Shown here piece after piece: positions 51,534 through 60,954 of a stretch of 64,000 nucleotides of DNA. Source of the stretch: Phymatolithon calcareum (Eukaryota; Rhodophyta; Florideophyceae; Hapalidiales); NCBI GenBank assembly GCA_977006965.1, contig OZ345360.1, positions 992,001 through 1,056,000 on the forward strand. Reading direction: 5' to 3'. Numbering within the stretch: the stretch's first letter is position 1; each line of letters opens with the position of its first letter. A model generated the notes under the pieces. That model was given only the letters and a program-made list of their open reading frames with translations. It had not been told where the DNA came from and did not search any database. The translations under genes were made by a program, and so were the position numbers.

Positions 51534-52736
51534 ATGCTGTCCGCAATGGCTTTTGTCAACTCCTTCCACGGCGTGGCGCTGCGCAACGGTCCAGTGCCCC
51601 CACATGTGTGTGGAGGCCCGGCGCACACGCGCATGGTTGCAACCGCAGAGCGTCCGAAAACTGGGAAGAATCAATCGCTTACAAAGTTTGATCGAATGCG
51701 CGAAAAATTCGCTCTCCCACTCGCCCAAATTGATAAGACTGGCTTTTCTTACGACGATTTTGAGAAGGCCATCGCAAAATTCGACTACAGTTTCGAGGAA
51801 GGCGACATATGCACCGGTCGTGTTTACCAATATGAGCCCAATGGTGCGCTTGTGGACATCGGTGCAAAAGCCTCCGCTTATCTTCCACTTGCTGAGATGA
51901 GCATGACGAAAATCGATAAGCCCGAGGAGGGCGTCATCGTAGGGGAGGACCGGGAATTTCAGATTATTTCGCGGGAAGATGCAAACGGACAGTTGCGAGT
52001 ATCGTTGCGCCGCATTCAGTACGCCCGAGCATGGGACCGTGTTGCCCAACTACAGGCTGAAGACGTTACGATCGAAGCCGAAATTATATCTGTCAACCGT
52101 GGTGGTTGTCTGGTTCTTGTGGAGGGACTGCGCGCCTTCCTGCCCGGCAGTCACATGACCATTCGCACCCCGCGCGACGACTTGATTGGTGCAACCCTGC
52201 CGCTTAAGTTCCTTGAGGTTGACTCGGAGAAGAACCGATTGGTCGTCTCTCATCGTCGCGCTATTGTCGAGAAGCAAATGACTAATCTCGTTGCCGGTCA
52301 AATTGTGTCTGGTACTGTTCGAGGCATCAAACCGTACGGTGCGTTTATCGATATCGGAGGCGTCTCAGGTCTATTGCATGTGTCGCAGATCTCCCACGAT
52401 CACGTCTCGGATATCCCGGCCATTTTCAAGGATGGCGATAAGGTGAAATGCATGATCATTAATCAGGACAAGGAGAAGGGCCGAATTTCTCTCAGCACCA
52501 AGACCCTCGAGCCGGAACCCGGTGACATGATGCGAAGCCCGCAAATGGTGTTCGATATGGCTGAAGAAATGGCCGCGAGATACCACAAGCGGCTGGAGGA
52601 GGAGCGGAAGGCTGCCGCCGATATTGCGGATGATATTGTGTCTACGCTAGACATGGCGTCCTTGGACGATCTCGGCGTCGATCCCATCGTCGGGGATAGC
52701 GCAGATGTAAAATCGGAGGCCACGACGCAAGTTTGA
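51534..52736 (+). CDS. plastid 30S ribosomal protein S1
   Basis: 400 residues. The N-terminal roughly 45 residues (MLSAMAFVNSFHGVALRNG) look like a plastid transit peptide. Three S1 RNA-binding repeats follow: GDICTGRVYQYEPNGALVDI at about 88-158, a diverged IEAEIISVNRGGCLVLVEGL at about 180-245, and GQIVSGTVRGIKPYGAFIDI at about 258-330. The C-terminal tail is acidic with coiled-coil character (RLEEERKAAADIADDI). Three S1 repeats and about 400 residues match chloroplast S1, which recruits mRNA to the small subunit, rather than the six-repeat bacterial protein. No introns. Confidence 0.93.
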   Translation: MLSAMAFVNSFHGVALRNGPVPPHVCGGPAHTRMVATAERPKTGKNQSLTKFDRMREKFALPLAQIDKTGFSYDDFEKAIAKFDYSFEEGDICTGRVYQYEPNGALVDIGAKASAYLPLAEMSMTKIDKPEEGVIVGEDREFQIISREDANGQLRVSLRRIQYARAWDRVAQLQAEDVTIEAEIISVNRGGCLVLVEGLRAFLPGSHMTIRTPRDDLIGATLPLKFLEVDSEKNRLVVSHRRAIVEKQMTNLVAGQIVSGTVRGIKPYGAFIDIGGVSGLLHVSQISHDHVSDIPAIFKDGDKVKCMIINQDKEKGRISLSTKTLEPEPGDMMRSPQMVFDMAEEMAARYHKRLEEERKAAADIADDIVSTLDMASLDDLGVDPIVGDSADVKSEATTQV

Positions 52737-53571
52737 TTGAATAAATGAGAGATATGGAATGAAAGCTCAGTATTGGCACGCGTACAAGCAGGGTGCTTAT
52801 GCAAGAGGCAAGTTATGTCATTCTTGATTCTACGTGACGGTAGACGAATGTGAGCGGGAATATGCAAGACTTCGGTTCCGTCCTGTTGCGTTGAAGCTGT
52901 TTCACTAACTCATTTGATTCAAAGTGTTTGTTACCAACTTCGTACAGTCGGGCACACTTTAGGGCGAGTAAAAATATTTTGTCTCACTTCGTGTTCAACG
53001 TTTCATGCACATCACATCACAATTTTTGCCGTTTCCCTTTAAGGTGCTAAATCAGTGCTAAATCAGTTGCCAAAGTCACACGTGAAAGGTCGCTGTCGCG
53101 TTTACAGCCCGGGAAAAATCCCGCGGGTTACAGTGTCGGTAGCCCTGCTCTCTGTGGCGGTCGAAAAGATGCCGTCCACGTACACCGCCATGATCCCAGT
53201 GCCTACGCGAATTCCCGCCGACACGCCCTGGAGCTGTTAATTGACTCCGCCTCTCAGCACACACTGATGCATCATCATCACCCGCCCTACCACTTTCACT
53301 ATAGTTCTGCATACACACCCGTTTACGCGTACATTCCGGTGCTCCTGCGCTTGCTTTCCGCCTATATCTTCCTCGTATCGTAAGCTGTACAAGCCCATAA
53401 GAGTATACATTGACCCACGACTATGAAACACAAGCATCTCCACCGCTATTTATTGCCGTCGACTCCAACAGCACACAAGATTGCCCAAGACTAAAGTCCT
53501 GCGCTCGACCACTTCGCGACTGATTGTAAAACCCTAGACGTACGCAGGGACGTTGCAACGCATCACAAGGT
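52737..53571. other. intergenic region
   Basis: No gene seen. The last bases before the NADPH oxidase ATG read ACAAGGTATGT, which looks like a splice donor, but no upstream coding exon is evident. Confidence 0.4.
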
Positions 53572-56481
53572 ATGTCCACAAGATGGGGACGAATATCCGT
53601 TTCCTCCACTGAAACAGCGCTAAGTGCACACGGTTGCAAGTGCACCTTTCTCGCACTATATGTAGCGGCCAACATACTGCTCTTTGTCCGCTCTGCCCGC
53701 ACAGAATGGGAACTAAACACCGGATTTCAAAGATACATTATCCCTGTGGCGAGGGGTTGTGCCCAGCTTGTCAACCTCAACCTCGCCATACTCCTCACGT
53801 TTGCCTCGCGCTCACTGACCTGCTTCCTTCGTGAAACCGCCGCGAGCGTCATCCTTCCATTGGATCACATGCTTCCCGCGTACCACTCATACGCGGGAAT
53901 CGTTGTCTTCGTTGCCGGCGCAGTGCATGGTATTGCTCAGTCAGCCGTGTATGTTCTCAAGAAGCCATGGTCACCAGGTTTGACTGGGAAGACGTCCGTG
54001 TGTATCACTGGTATCATTCTTTGTGTTTCACTGGGCACCATCGGGATATCCACACTTCGTGCACTGCGCCAAAGCCACTATGAGATTTTCTACCTCTTGC
54101 ATCTCGGTGGAAGTGCGATCACGTTCATCTGCTTCATTCTGCATGGCGTGAACCGCGGCAAGTTCACTGCATGGAAGTGGATCGTTGGGCCGCTCAGTCT
54201 GTACGTCATTGACCAAGCGATGCGTTCACTTCGTATTCGCAGAAGCTATCTGCTTGTCTCAAAGCACAGTGCCGGATTCCATGGACCAAATGTTGTGAAA
54301 ATCCGCCTTCCTCGTTTGTTCCATTTCGAGGCTGGACAGTATGCCGAGCTTCAAGTCCCAGAAATCAGTCGGTGGCAGTGGCACCCGTTCACCATCGCCT
54401 CCGCTCCACACGAAGACGAGATGGTGTTTTACGTGAAAGTTGCCGGCAACTGGACAAACGAGTTGTACAATATCTTTTGTTCAAGAGACCATTCTGAGAC
54501 ACCCGGTGATGTCGAGGTCCACGTTCGCGGCCCATTTGGTGCGCCCGCGCAGCACGTTGGGGAATACGACCATGTGATTCTTATCGGTGCTGGTGTCGGG
54601 GCTACCCCGTTCTGTTCAGTGACCAAGAACGCCCAATATATATTGGAGAATTGGAGGCCTGCAGCACCGAGACCTGTGGTGCAGACTCGACGTCGTCCGA
54701 GGAGCCGAAAGAGTAAATCCAGCTCTGGTGGTGCGAGCGGGTCGCCTTCTGCCAGCAACGGATCTGTGCACGAGACGCGAACCATTGATCTAGAAGATGC
54801 GATCTCAATGGAAACCGATACCGAAATCCTTCCCCAAAAACGACTCCACGCGGAATTGCCGACCACAATTCCAGATAGGAACTCGAGCAGCTATGAACTG
54901 CCACACGGTATTTCGATTTCAACAGATAATGACACGATGTACACAGCTCAAGATGACCATGCTCTTACAATGTACACAGCTCGTGATCATGTATCCATAA
55001 GCTTTGGGTCGGATGATATAACACCCGCCCCTGTTCCATATGTTCCTCAGAGAGATCATGTATCAATAAGTCTCGAACAAGATGCTGCATTGCCCGTCCC
55101 ACCTCTGCCTCTACCAGGGCGCATCCCCAGGCGATACGCCCGGTTGCGCGACAAAAGAAGCCAACGGGACTCTAGACAAGCAAGGAGTCAGCAAATTCAT
55201 GGATCCGTTCGCTTTTCGCACGACATTGAAGCGCGTCCTCATATTCACGAAGACAGGGTATGTCGAGTGCGAGAAAACGAGTCGGAGACGTCAAAAGGCC
55301 AAAACGACACAGAAAAGTTCTACACAGCGAATAGCATTCGGCAAATCTCGGAAACGTACCACGCAAGTCTTAACATGCTGGTGGGGATGAACTTCGGGTC
55401 TATGTCACTTGTGAAGAGTGCACAGTTTCGACAAGCTTGCGCAGATTCAAAGCGCATACCTCCCGAAGTTAATACACCTGAACGAGCTGTAGGCCTTAAC
55501 GTTTTCCGAAGTCCAACACTTATGTTTCTGCTGTTTATGCGAAGCGTGACCATGCAATTCATCATGCTTTGGATTCTTCTTCTTCGACTTCTCAACCTTG
55601 GAGTCGCTGCGGCGTTGGGAAACCTCACTATTGTCCAACCTGGTCTCAGTCTTTACAAAAGCCAAGCGCTGGTCGCGATCGATCTCGCGCTTGTTCTCAC
55701 CCTGTGCATTCTCATGATTGTTCCACTTCTCATCGAACTCGTACAAGTTGGAATCCTCGCGCGGCACGGCATAGAAGGCTTGATCATGACACCAATCCTT
55801 CTTCTGGGCGCGATCTGCGATATCCTTGCACTTTGCAACGTCGGGCGAGAAGTGGCGATTCTGAACGCTGTTCAGGTGTTTGCTCTATGGCCATTCACAA
55901 CGGCGCTTGTATTGATGCGATTGATCCGCGTAATCCGGGAAAGAATATCAGACGGGGGCTCCGGGAATCGGTTCAAGGATATATTCACCACAAAGTCACT
56001 GGAGTTTTACTGGACGAGCCAGACGGCGCTGGATGATGCATGGCTTCTGCACGAGCTGCGCGAATGTGGCAATTCCTCCGTTGTGCAATTGCACAGGTAC
56101 CTTACGCGGGAGTCTGGATGCGAAAATTTGTTGTTCGGCATGAACGAAAACACGTTCGAGAGGGATATCACAAAGCTTGGAAGACCAGACTGGACACAAG
56201 TATTCAATGAAGCGGCATGTAACGCAAAGAACGGTACGGTGATTGGGGTCTTCTTCTGCGGTCCAGCGGCTATGTCACGGGAAGTTCAAAAGGCAGCAAC
56301 ACAGGCAATGCGCGACAGCATAGTGCGCGGCTTGCAGCTCGGGGCCTATTCTAGTGCATTTCGCGAACTGGAAGAAGTTTTTGGGGATGCTTTGACGGCG
56401 AACGACTTGGCCACGGGGACCCAGGCGCCAAATATGGGCGCCAACATTCGATTCGTTTACCGAAAAGAAAAGTTTAGTTAA
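53572..56481 (+). CDS. NADPH oxidase / ferric-reductase-like oxidoreductase (red-algal NOX type)
   Basis: 969 residues. The N-terminal six-helix domain carries two HX13H haem pairs (H105/H119 and H177/H191). HPFTIASAP (271-279) binds FAD and LIGAGVGATPF (337-347) binds the NADPH pyrophosphate; VFFCGPAAM near the C-terminus completes the NAD domain. It transfers electrons from NADPH through FAD and haems to oxygen (superoxide) or ferric iron. The NAD domain is split after residue 360 by a very long insertion: a disordered Ser/Asp-rich part with a repeated RDHVSIS motif, then a second block of four or so hydrophobic helices (IMLWILLLRLLNLGVAAALG, VAIDLALVLTLCILMIVPLL). Extra helices in this position are described for red-algal NOX proteins. 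No N-terminal EF-hands are present. Confidence 0.92.
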   Translation: MSTRWGRISVSSTETALSAHGCKCTFLALYVAANILLFVRSARTEWELNTGFQRYIIPVARGCAQLVNLNLAILLTFASRSLTCFLRETAASVILPLDHMLPAYHSYAGIVVFVAGAVHGIAQSAVYVLKKPWSPGLTGKTSVCITGIILCVSLGTIGISTLRALRQSHYEIFYLLHLGGSAITFICFILHGVNRGKFTAWKWIVGPLSLYVIDQAMRSLRIRRSYLLVSKHSAGFHGPNVVKIRLPRLFHFEAGQYAELQVPEISRWQWHPFTIASAPHEDEMVFYVKVAGNWTNELYNIFCSRDHSETPGDVEVHVRGPFGAPAQHVGEYDHVILIGAGVGATPFCSVTKNAQYILENWRPAAPRPVVQTRRRPRSRKSKSSSGGASGSPSASNGSVHETRTIDLEDAISMETDTEILPQKRLHAELPTTIPDRNSSSYELPHGISISTDNDTMYTAQDDHALTMYTARDHVSISFGSDDITPAPVPYVPQRDHVSISLEQDAALPVPPLPLPGRIPRRYARLRDKRSQRDSRQARSQQIHGSVRFSHDIEARPHIHEDRVCRVRENESETSKGQNDTEKFYTANSIRQISETYHASLNMLVGMNFGSMSLVKSAQFRQACADSKRIPPEVNTPERAVGLNVFRSPTLMFLLFMRSVTMQFIMLWILLLRLLNLGVAAALGNLTIVQPGLSLYKSQALVAIDLALVLTLCILMIVPLLIELVQVGILARHGIEGLIMTPILLLGAICDILALCNVGREVAILNAVQVFALWPFTTALVLMRLIRVIRERISDGGSGNRFKDIFTTKSLEFYWTSQTALDDAWLLHELRECGNSSVVQLHRYLTRESGCENLLFGMNENTFERDITKLGRPDWTQVFNEAACNAKNGTVIGVFFCGPAAMSREVQKAATQAMRDSIVRGLQLGAYSSAFRELEEVFGDALTANDLATGTQAPNMGANIRFVYRKEKFS

Positions 56482-56656
56482 AAATTTTTGAATAAAATAC
56501 GTGCACGTATTTCCACCTGTACACTACTCATGTACGCTTCGCGAGATCGAGCCGTCAGTCTCAAGTTTAAAAACTCTGCCTTGAACGACAGGCGGATTCA
56601 AAGCGGAACAGGGCTGGCTAGGAATTTTTTCTGTTTTGAGCGACCGAAAATCACTG

Positions 56657-57616
56657 ATGGGTCAAACGTTCTCTCAGATTTCCAATGAAGAGCTCATTCG
56701 GCTCGGCGGCGCGACCCTGGCAACGCTCTTGTCGGTGCACGTAGTGTTGCGCGGAGATTGCGATTTTCGCACTCGATTTGCATATGTCCCGAGAGATTAC
56801 TTCGACGGAAAAGTCGCCTGGGTGACAGGTGCAAGTTCAGGAATTGGGCGCGCCCTATGTGAGGCACTTGCCACGCGACGGGCACATCTGATTGTATCGT
56901 CGCGAAACGGAACAGCTCTTGCTGAACTCGGGGAAGATCTGACGAAACTCGGAGCGCGCTCTGTTGTACCTGTGGTGGTCGACCTATCGACCGGGGCCGA
57001 GGCTGCGGAAACTGCTGCTACCGCTGCTCTCGCCGCGCATGGGAAACTCGATCTTCTTTTCAACAATGCAGGCATTAGCATGCGCGCTTCTGCAAGCGGT
57101 CTCGACCTGAGTTATGTGCATCGGTTGATGGAAATTAACTTTTTTGCACCGGTAGCTCTTGCCCGTGAATGTCTACCAGCGTTGCGCGCATCAAAGGGTA
57201 CAATTATCAATACGTCGTCAATTTCGTCGACAATTCACACCCCGCTTCGCAGTGCGTATGCGGCTTCGAAGGCGGGACTTGATGCGTATTTCGATTCTGT
57301 ACGATATGAAAACCCCGAGGTTCGAGTTGTCAGCACTTGCCCAGGCAGTACTGTCAGTGACATCTCGGTTAATGCGCTGGGTCCCGACGGACAGAAGTGG
57401 GGTAAGAGAGATAGTGCGATTGCGAATGGGCTTCCCGCTGCTCGTGTGGCGGAACGAACGTTGGCCGCTGTAGCTTGCGGAATCGACGTGGCGTGGATAG
57501 CAGCGCCGATGGAACTGAATGCAACGAGATTAGCGAAATATTGCCCGGATTTGTGGCAGTGGATTTCCCCTCGGCTGGTGAAGGGATACGTCGAAAAAAT
57601 TCAGAATCAGAAGTAG
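56657..57616 (+). CDS. short-chain dehydrogenase/reductase (DHRS7-like)
   Basis: 319 residues from ATG 56657. A hydrophobic N-terminal segment (LIRLGGATLATLLSVHVV) probably anchors it to a membrane. The classical SDR motifs follow: TGASSGIG (57-64) for NAD(P) binding, LLFNNAGISMRAS, the catalytic Ser in INTSSISS, and SAYAASKAG with Tyr and Lys. The membrane-anchored layout resembles DHRS7/DHRS7B of ER or peroxisome, which act on lipids or steroids; the substrate here is unknown. The gene starts about 175 bases after the NADPH oxidase stop codon, on the same strand. Confidence 0.88.
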   Translation: MGQTFSQISNEELIRLGGATLATLLSVHVVLRGDCDFRTRFAYVPRDYFDGKVAWVTGASSGIGRALCEALATRRAHLIVSSRNGTALAELGEDLTKLGARSVVPVVVDLSTGAEAAETAATAALAAHGKLDLLFNNAGISMRASASGLDLSYVHRLMEINFFAPVALARECLPALRASKGTIINTSSISSTIHTPLRSAYAASKAGLDAYFDSVRYENPEVRVVSTCPGSTVSDISVNALGPDGQKWGKRDSAIANGLPAARVAERTLAAVACGIDVAWIAAPMELNATRLAKYCPDLWQWISPRLVKGYVEKIQNQK

Positions 57617-57948
57617 AGATCTTTTTGTTGTTTTAGGTGCCATGTCGTGAGCTATCAAGTCACTGGGTAGTGGTACATGGAAAGGAAGTTCAAACTTCAG
57701 AAATTCGGTATCAGCTCAGTTGACGGTCGTCTATTTGTCTGCATCCTCCTTAGTGCGTCTGATATATTCGCAGCCTGCACAGGTAATATAACTCCCACAG
57801 ACATCGCATCCAGCTTTGTCTTAATTGCCACAGGCGGAGCTGCTGCTGCATCGGGCGTCTAAGCGGGCGGTGTACTTAATACTACATCTGGCGTTTGGGC
57901 AGAAAACTGAGGGATAAACGGCATTTCTGGTATGCAACGCAACGATCA

Positions 57949-58086
57949 GGTTTCGTTTGTGGGGCGAAGCAACTGCGTGCTGTTGCGCTTCCCCGGCCGC
58001 TTTATCTCCAACAGAAATGATACGCTCCAGTATAGGTGATTAAATCTTTTCTTAATATTTTCTTTTAGTAATACTAAAAGCATGGA
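57949..58086 (+). pseudogene. Fanzor 3'-end remnant
   Basis: The plus strand encodes VCGAKQLRAVALPRPLYLQ before a stop, against VCGAKQLFGLPRPLYLQ at the end of the intact Fanzor (9640-9690). Similarity continues past the stop codon through TTTTCTTTTA to AAAAGCAT, including a hairpin at 58062-58080 (CTTTTAGT, AAT loop, ACTAAAAG). Upstream of about 57949 the match ends, so only the last 20 or so codons and the 3' end survive. The intact copy lacks a three-codon stretch present here, so it is a diverged relative rather than a fresh duplicate. Confidence 0.8.
58062..58080 (+). ncRNA. conserved 3' hairpin of the Fanzor remnant
   Basis: A perfect 8-bp stem with a 3-base loop at the position equivalent to 9736-9755. 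One stem pair differs from the intact locus by a compensatory change (T-A there, G-C here). It is followed by CAT, as in the intact copy. Confidence 0.5.
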
Positions 58087-58314
58087 TGAGCATCTTTGAA
58101 CCCATGGGCCACTCTATGAACTACATTTTGAAAAACAATTAAACGAGTTGTGTGCAAGCAGACCTGCCTCGTAAAAGGTCCAACGCCACCAGAAGACTTC
58201 ATTGTCAACATTAGTATGATATGAAATATCGTATCATATTTTTGATATCGAGATATTCTAGCTGAAGGAGGAAGTATCGACCGGTGGGAGCGGAGATCCG
58301 AAAAAAGCAGTACA

Positions 58315-60363
58315 ATGCTGCAAGCTTCCGAGCGTCCTCCGAAGCTGCGGACAAAATGGAACTCTTCTCCGGCCTTTGCCAACAATGGTGTACCGCTTAT
58401 TCTTCGTCCATTTGGCGGCCGACCAGTTTCTGCGCGCACCCGCTGCAATGGACCCCGCATGATTTCGGAGAGCAGTGGGCGACGAGCACGAGCGGGTCAT
58501 CCACCACCTGGAAACCGTCGCAATTTTGTCCCACAAAAGCCTGAAATACACGTTGAAACTTTTGCTTTCGATGTTGATGATACTTTCTCTCCCATGGTGG
58601 ATTCGCTTAGCGACGACGACGACGTGCAATTCGCGGCATGGGCGGCGTCCGCGAAAGGCCGTACATCTGAAGATGAATTGCTGGTCGATGAGGACCAGCT
58701 CAGTTCTCTTCTAGGGAGCGATAACGGGGTTTCTAGTCTACGGAAGGAGGATGATATCGGGTTTGGAGAGGAAGAACAGGAAGGTGATGACGTTCGTGCA
58801 TTTGATGATGATGATGATGACGACGACGACGATGATGAAGAGCGAGAAGACGACGAAGACGATGATGAAGGGGATGATGACATTGTAAATGAGTTAGACG
58901 GTGAGGACGCAAATGACCTTGATGATGATGATGTGCCTGTAACATCCCTTGGCAGGTCTTCTTCGCGAAGAGCCGCGTCCCCTTTGGATCTTTCTCTAAG
59001 TGGAATTGATTTAGACGCGAACGATGAAGAAGCAGACGATGAAGAAATTCTGGAGACGCTAGTGGATGACGATGCTGACATGTTTGATATGGATCCAGTG
59101 CTTCCGGATAAGCTTCGCTCTCAAGCTGCTACGAGCCCTCTAGCCGACGTAGATGCGGAAGCATTTGAGGACCCAAGTGAGGCTGAACTACAAACTGCTG
59201 CAGAGCTACTAACTGGTACCGGCTTACTGGGCCTAGGAGCCAAAAGTGCTATTGAAGAGGATGACTCTTTGGTACCTTCGCTCTCCGACCCTGAAGAACT
59301 CCCAATACTTGCGACTCCCGATACTTCCGCCTTGAAAAAAGGTGCCTCTCTTCCACCTGAATTTGCCTTCGCTGCCGAGGAAAATGATGACGAAGATGAC
59401 GGCGACTTCCCTCTCGAACCTGAGCTTAACGAAGAGCAGGATTCAGCCAAAGGACTCGATGCATACAACGACCTCGACGATGAGGAAGAAGCAGACTTTA
59501 CCCTCACCTCTAAGTCGGAGGGAAGATTTGGACGTGTATGGGAACTGAATGAGGACAACTACATAACTATCACGGAACCTGGGCAGACGTATGCATACGA
59601 GTTGGATGAAGAAGAAGCGAATGACCAAGAGATGGCAACCCTTCGTCGCGGTGCCCAGGGCGGCTGGGGAAGCGGTCTACAAAATGACTCTGCAAATAAG
59701 TTTCCAGAGGGTTCTCGAGAATGGATCGCACGGCGTTCGTACGATCTTATCGCCCAAGCAACACCGAAAGAAATGAAGCTGTGGACGAAGCGACAGTCAA
59801 TTCCACCTCCGGCGATCAACAGCCTGTACCCAGACATGTCAAAGCCGATGCAGGCGCTCGGCAGAATGGAACTTACACAATCGCTACCAGACACCAAGGC
59901 CGAGATCCGGGGGGTAGGCTCGCATTTTGAAGCTTTGGGCAGAGAGCAGGCTTCCAAGTCACGGCGAAAAAAGCCAGATGCCACGGCAGACGACACAAGT
60001 CCTGAGCGCCGGCAGCGACCGGTGTACGGTACGGACGCGCTGCTTGGTTCTTCGAACACATCGGGTCGCGTGACCAACACAAACGGCAACGCACATGCGC
60101 AGAGCGCGCTTGAACGCGCTGTGAAGTTCCCTTGCTCTTTTAAATTTAAGGTTGAGGGCTCTGGGGACGGACTTATCGATTCGCTTATCAGCGATGTAGA
60201 GAGGGTGTTACAGAAGACGCTCCCTCGTTCAACTTTTGTAACGGAGCCAGCAGGGCGGTATCTGCGCGTGGTTTTCGCTGTAGAAGTTGAGGAGGCAAGA
60301 CATGTCACAGACCTTTACGATGCGTTCAGGCACAATCCGTTGGTGAAGTTCAGCTACGGTTAA
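58315..60363 (+). CDS. acidic protein with C-terminal DUF493 (YbeD-like) domain
   Basis: 682 residues. The N-terminal 80 residues are Arg/Ser/Pro-rich and acid-poor, compatible with organelle targeting (inference). A strongly acidic region follows, with long Asp/Glu runs at about 160-190 encoded by GAT repeats and further DDDD clusters. A more ordered part begins near 400 (GRFGRVWELNEDNYITI; EGSREWIARRSYDLIAQ). The last 85 residues (KFPCSFKFKVEGSGDGLIDS, ending DAFRHNPLVKFSYG) have the ferredoxin-like pattern of DUF493/UPF0250 proteins such as E. coli YbeD. The function is unknown; DUF493 proteins are thought to be small regulatory domains. The fusion to a long acidic protein is unusual. Confidence 0.7.
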   Translation: MLQASERPPKLRTKWNSSPAFANNGVPLILRPFGGRPVSARTRCNGPRMISESSGRRARAGHPPPGNRRNFVPQKPEIHVETFAFDVDDTFSPMVDSLSDDDDVQFAAWAASAKGRTSEDELLVDEDQLSSLLGSDNGVSSLRKEDDIGFGEEEQEGDDVRAFDDDDDDDDDDDEEREDDEDDDEGDDDIVNELDGEDANDLDDDDVPVTSLGRSSSRRAASPLDLSLSGIDLDANDEEADDEEILETLVDDDADMFDMDPVLPDKLRSQAATSPLADVDAEAFEDPSEAELQTAAELLTGTGLLGLGAKSAIEEDDSLVPSLSDPEELPILATPDTSALKKGASLPPEFAFAAEENDDEDDGDFPLEPELNEEQDSAKGLDAYNDLDDEEEADFTLTSKSEGRFGRVWELNEDNYITITEPGQTYAYELDEEEANDQEMATLRRGAQGGWGSGLQNDSANKFPEGSREWIARRSYDLIAQATPKEMKLWTKRQSIPPPAINSLYPDMSKPMQALGRMELTQSLPDTKAEIRGVGSHFEALGREQASKSRRKKPDATADDTSPERRQRPVYGTDALLGSSNTSGRVTNTNGNAHAQSALERAVKFPCSFKFKVEGSGDGLIDSLISDVERVLQKTLPRSTFVTEPAGRYLRVVFAVEVEEARHVTDLYDAFRHNPLVKFSYG

Positions 60364-60742
60364 GGAGGGAGTAACTAAATAATTAGGCAACTAAAAAGGA
60401 AAAGATCGAAACCCAAAATCTACTGGACTGTTTTGGCTTCCGTACAGTATCCGACCGCAACATGTCTGAACTTTAAACATCAATACGGCGATGGCAACTC
60501 TTCTCTCTTTGCGCTCGTGAGGAACATTACTGATTTTATTGAAAAGCATTTATTGGGTAAACTGTAACAACAAAGTAAGCGCCGTGAAGTGAGAACACTC
60601 ACATCCATCGTGCGATTGCGTCGAGTGAGTCGAATCCGCGCTTTCAAGGCTATTTTTTCGGTTACAGACCACAAATTGCTATACCTAGTGCACCCCAAAG
60701 ACAGCCCGGTGTTCTTCGAGTATACAACCAATGCTGTGTCTG
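60364..60742. other. intergenic region
   Basis: 3' flanks of neighbouring genes; no recognised gene. Confidence 0.4.
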
Positions 60743-60871
60743 TTACTCAACAAAAATAAGCCAGAGAATGAATACCCCGAAAAAGCGGATGGGTACGGAG
60801 AGTGAAAACGAGAAGACGAAAGCAAAAATACCGGCTCCAATGACTAGACCACAGCCCGCGAAAAAGGACAT
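60743..60871 (-). CDS. possible 42-residue membrane peptide
   Basis: An ATG-initiated frame of 42 residues that is almost entirely hydrophobic (GCGLVIGAGIFAFVFSFSLS and FFGVFILWLIFV), enough for one or two membrane helices. I recognise no family. It could be a small membrane subunit, an exon of a spliced gene, or chance. It lies downstream of the BAR-SH3 gene on the same strand. Confidence 0.25.
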   Translation of the reverse strand: MSFFAGCGLVIGAGIFAFVFSFSLSVPIRFFGVFILWLIFVE

Positions 60872-60954
60872 GCCATCAATGCAAGGGAGTATCGGCAAGG
60901 AAGACGGTAACAGCAGAAATGGCTCGGTTTGAAGCACGTCGACTGTCAACTGTG

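Larger units (their letters stand above)
57617..58314. other. intergenic region with a Fanzor relic
   Basis: No intact gene. Its second half holds the truncated Fanzor 3' end described separately, and the first half shows no recognisable similarity. Confidence 0.5.

Noticed and set aside
53565-53577. GTATGT at the NADPH oxidase ATG as a splice donor
   Set aside because: The frame after the ATG is immediately coding and starts a plausible first membrane helix, and no upstream coding exon is visible.
57677-57862. Plus-strand 61-codon frame next to the Fanzor remnant
   Set aside because: It shows no similarity to Fanzor or any family I know and lies in decayed sequence.
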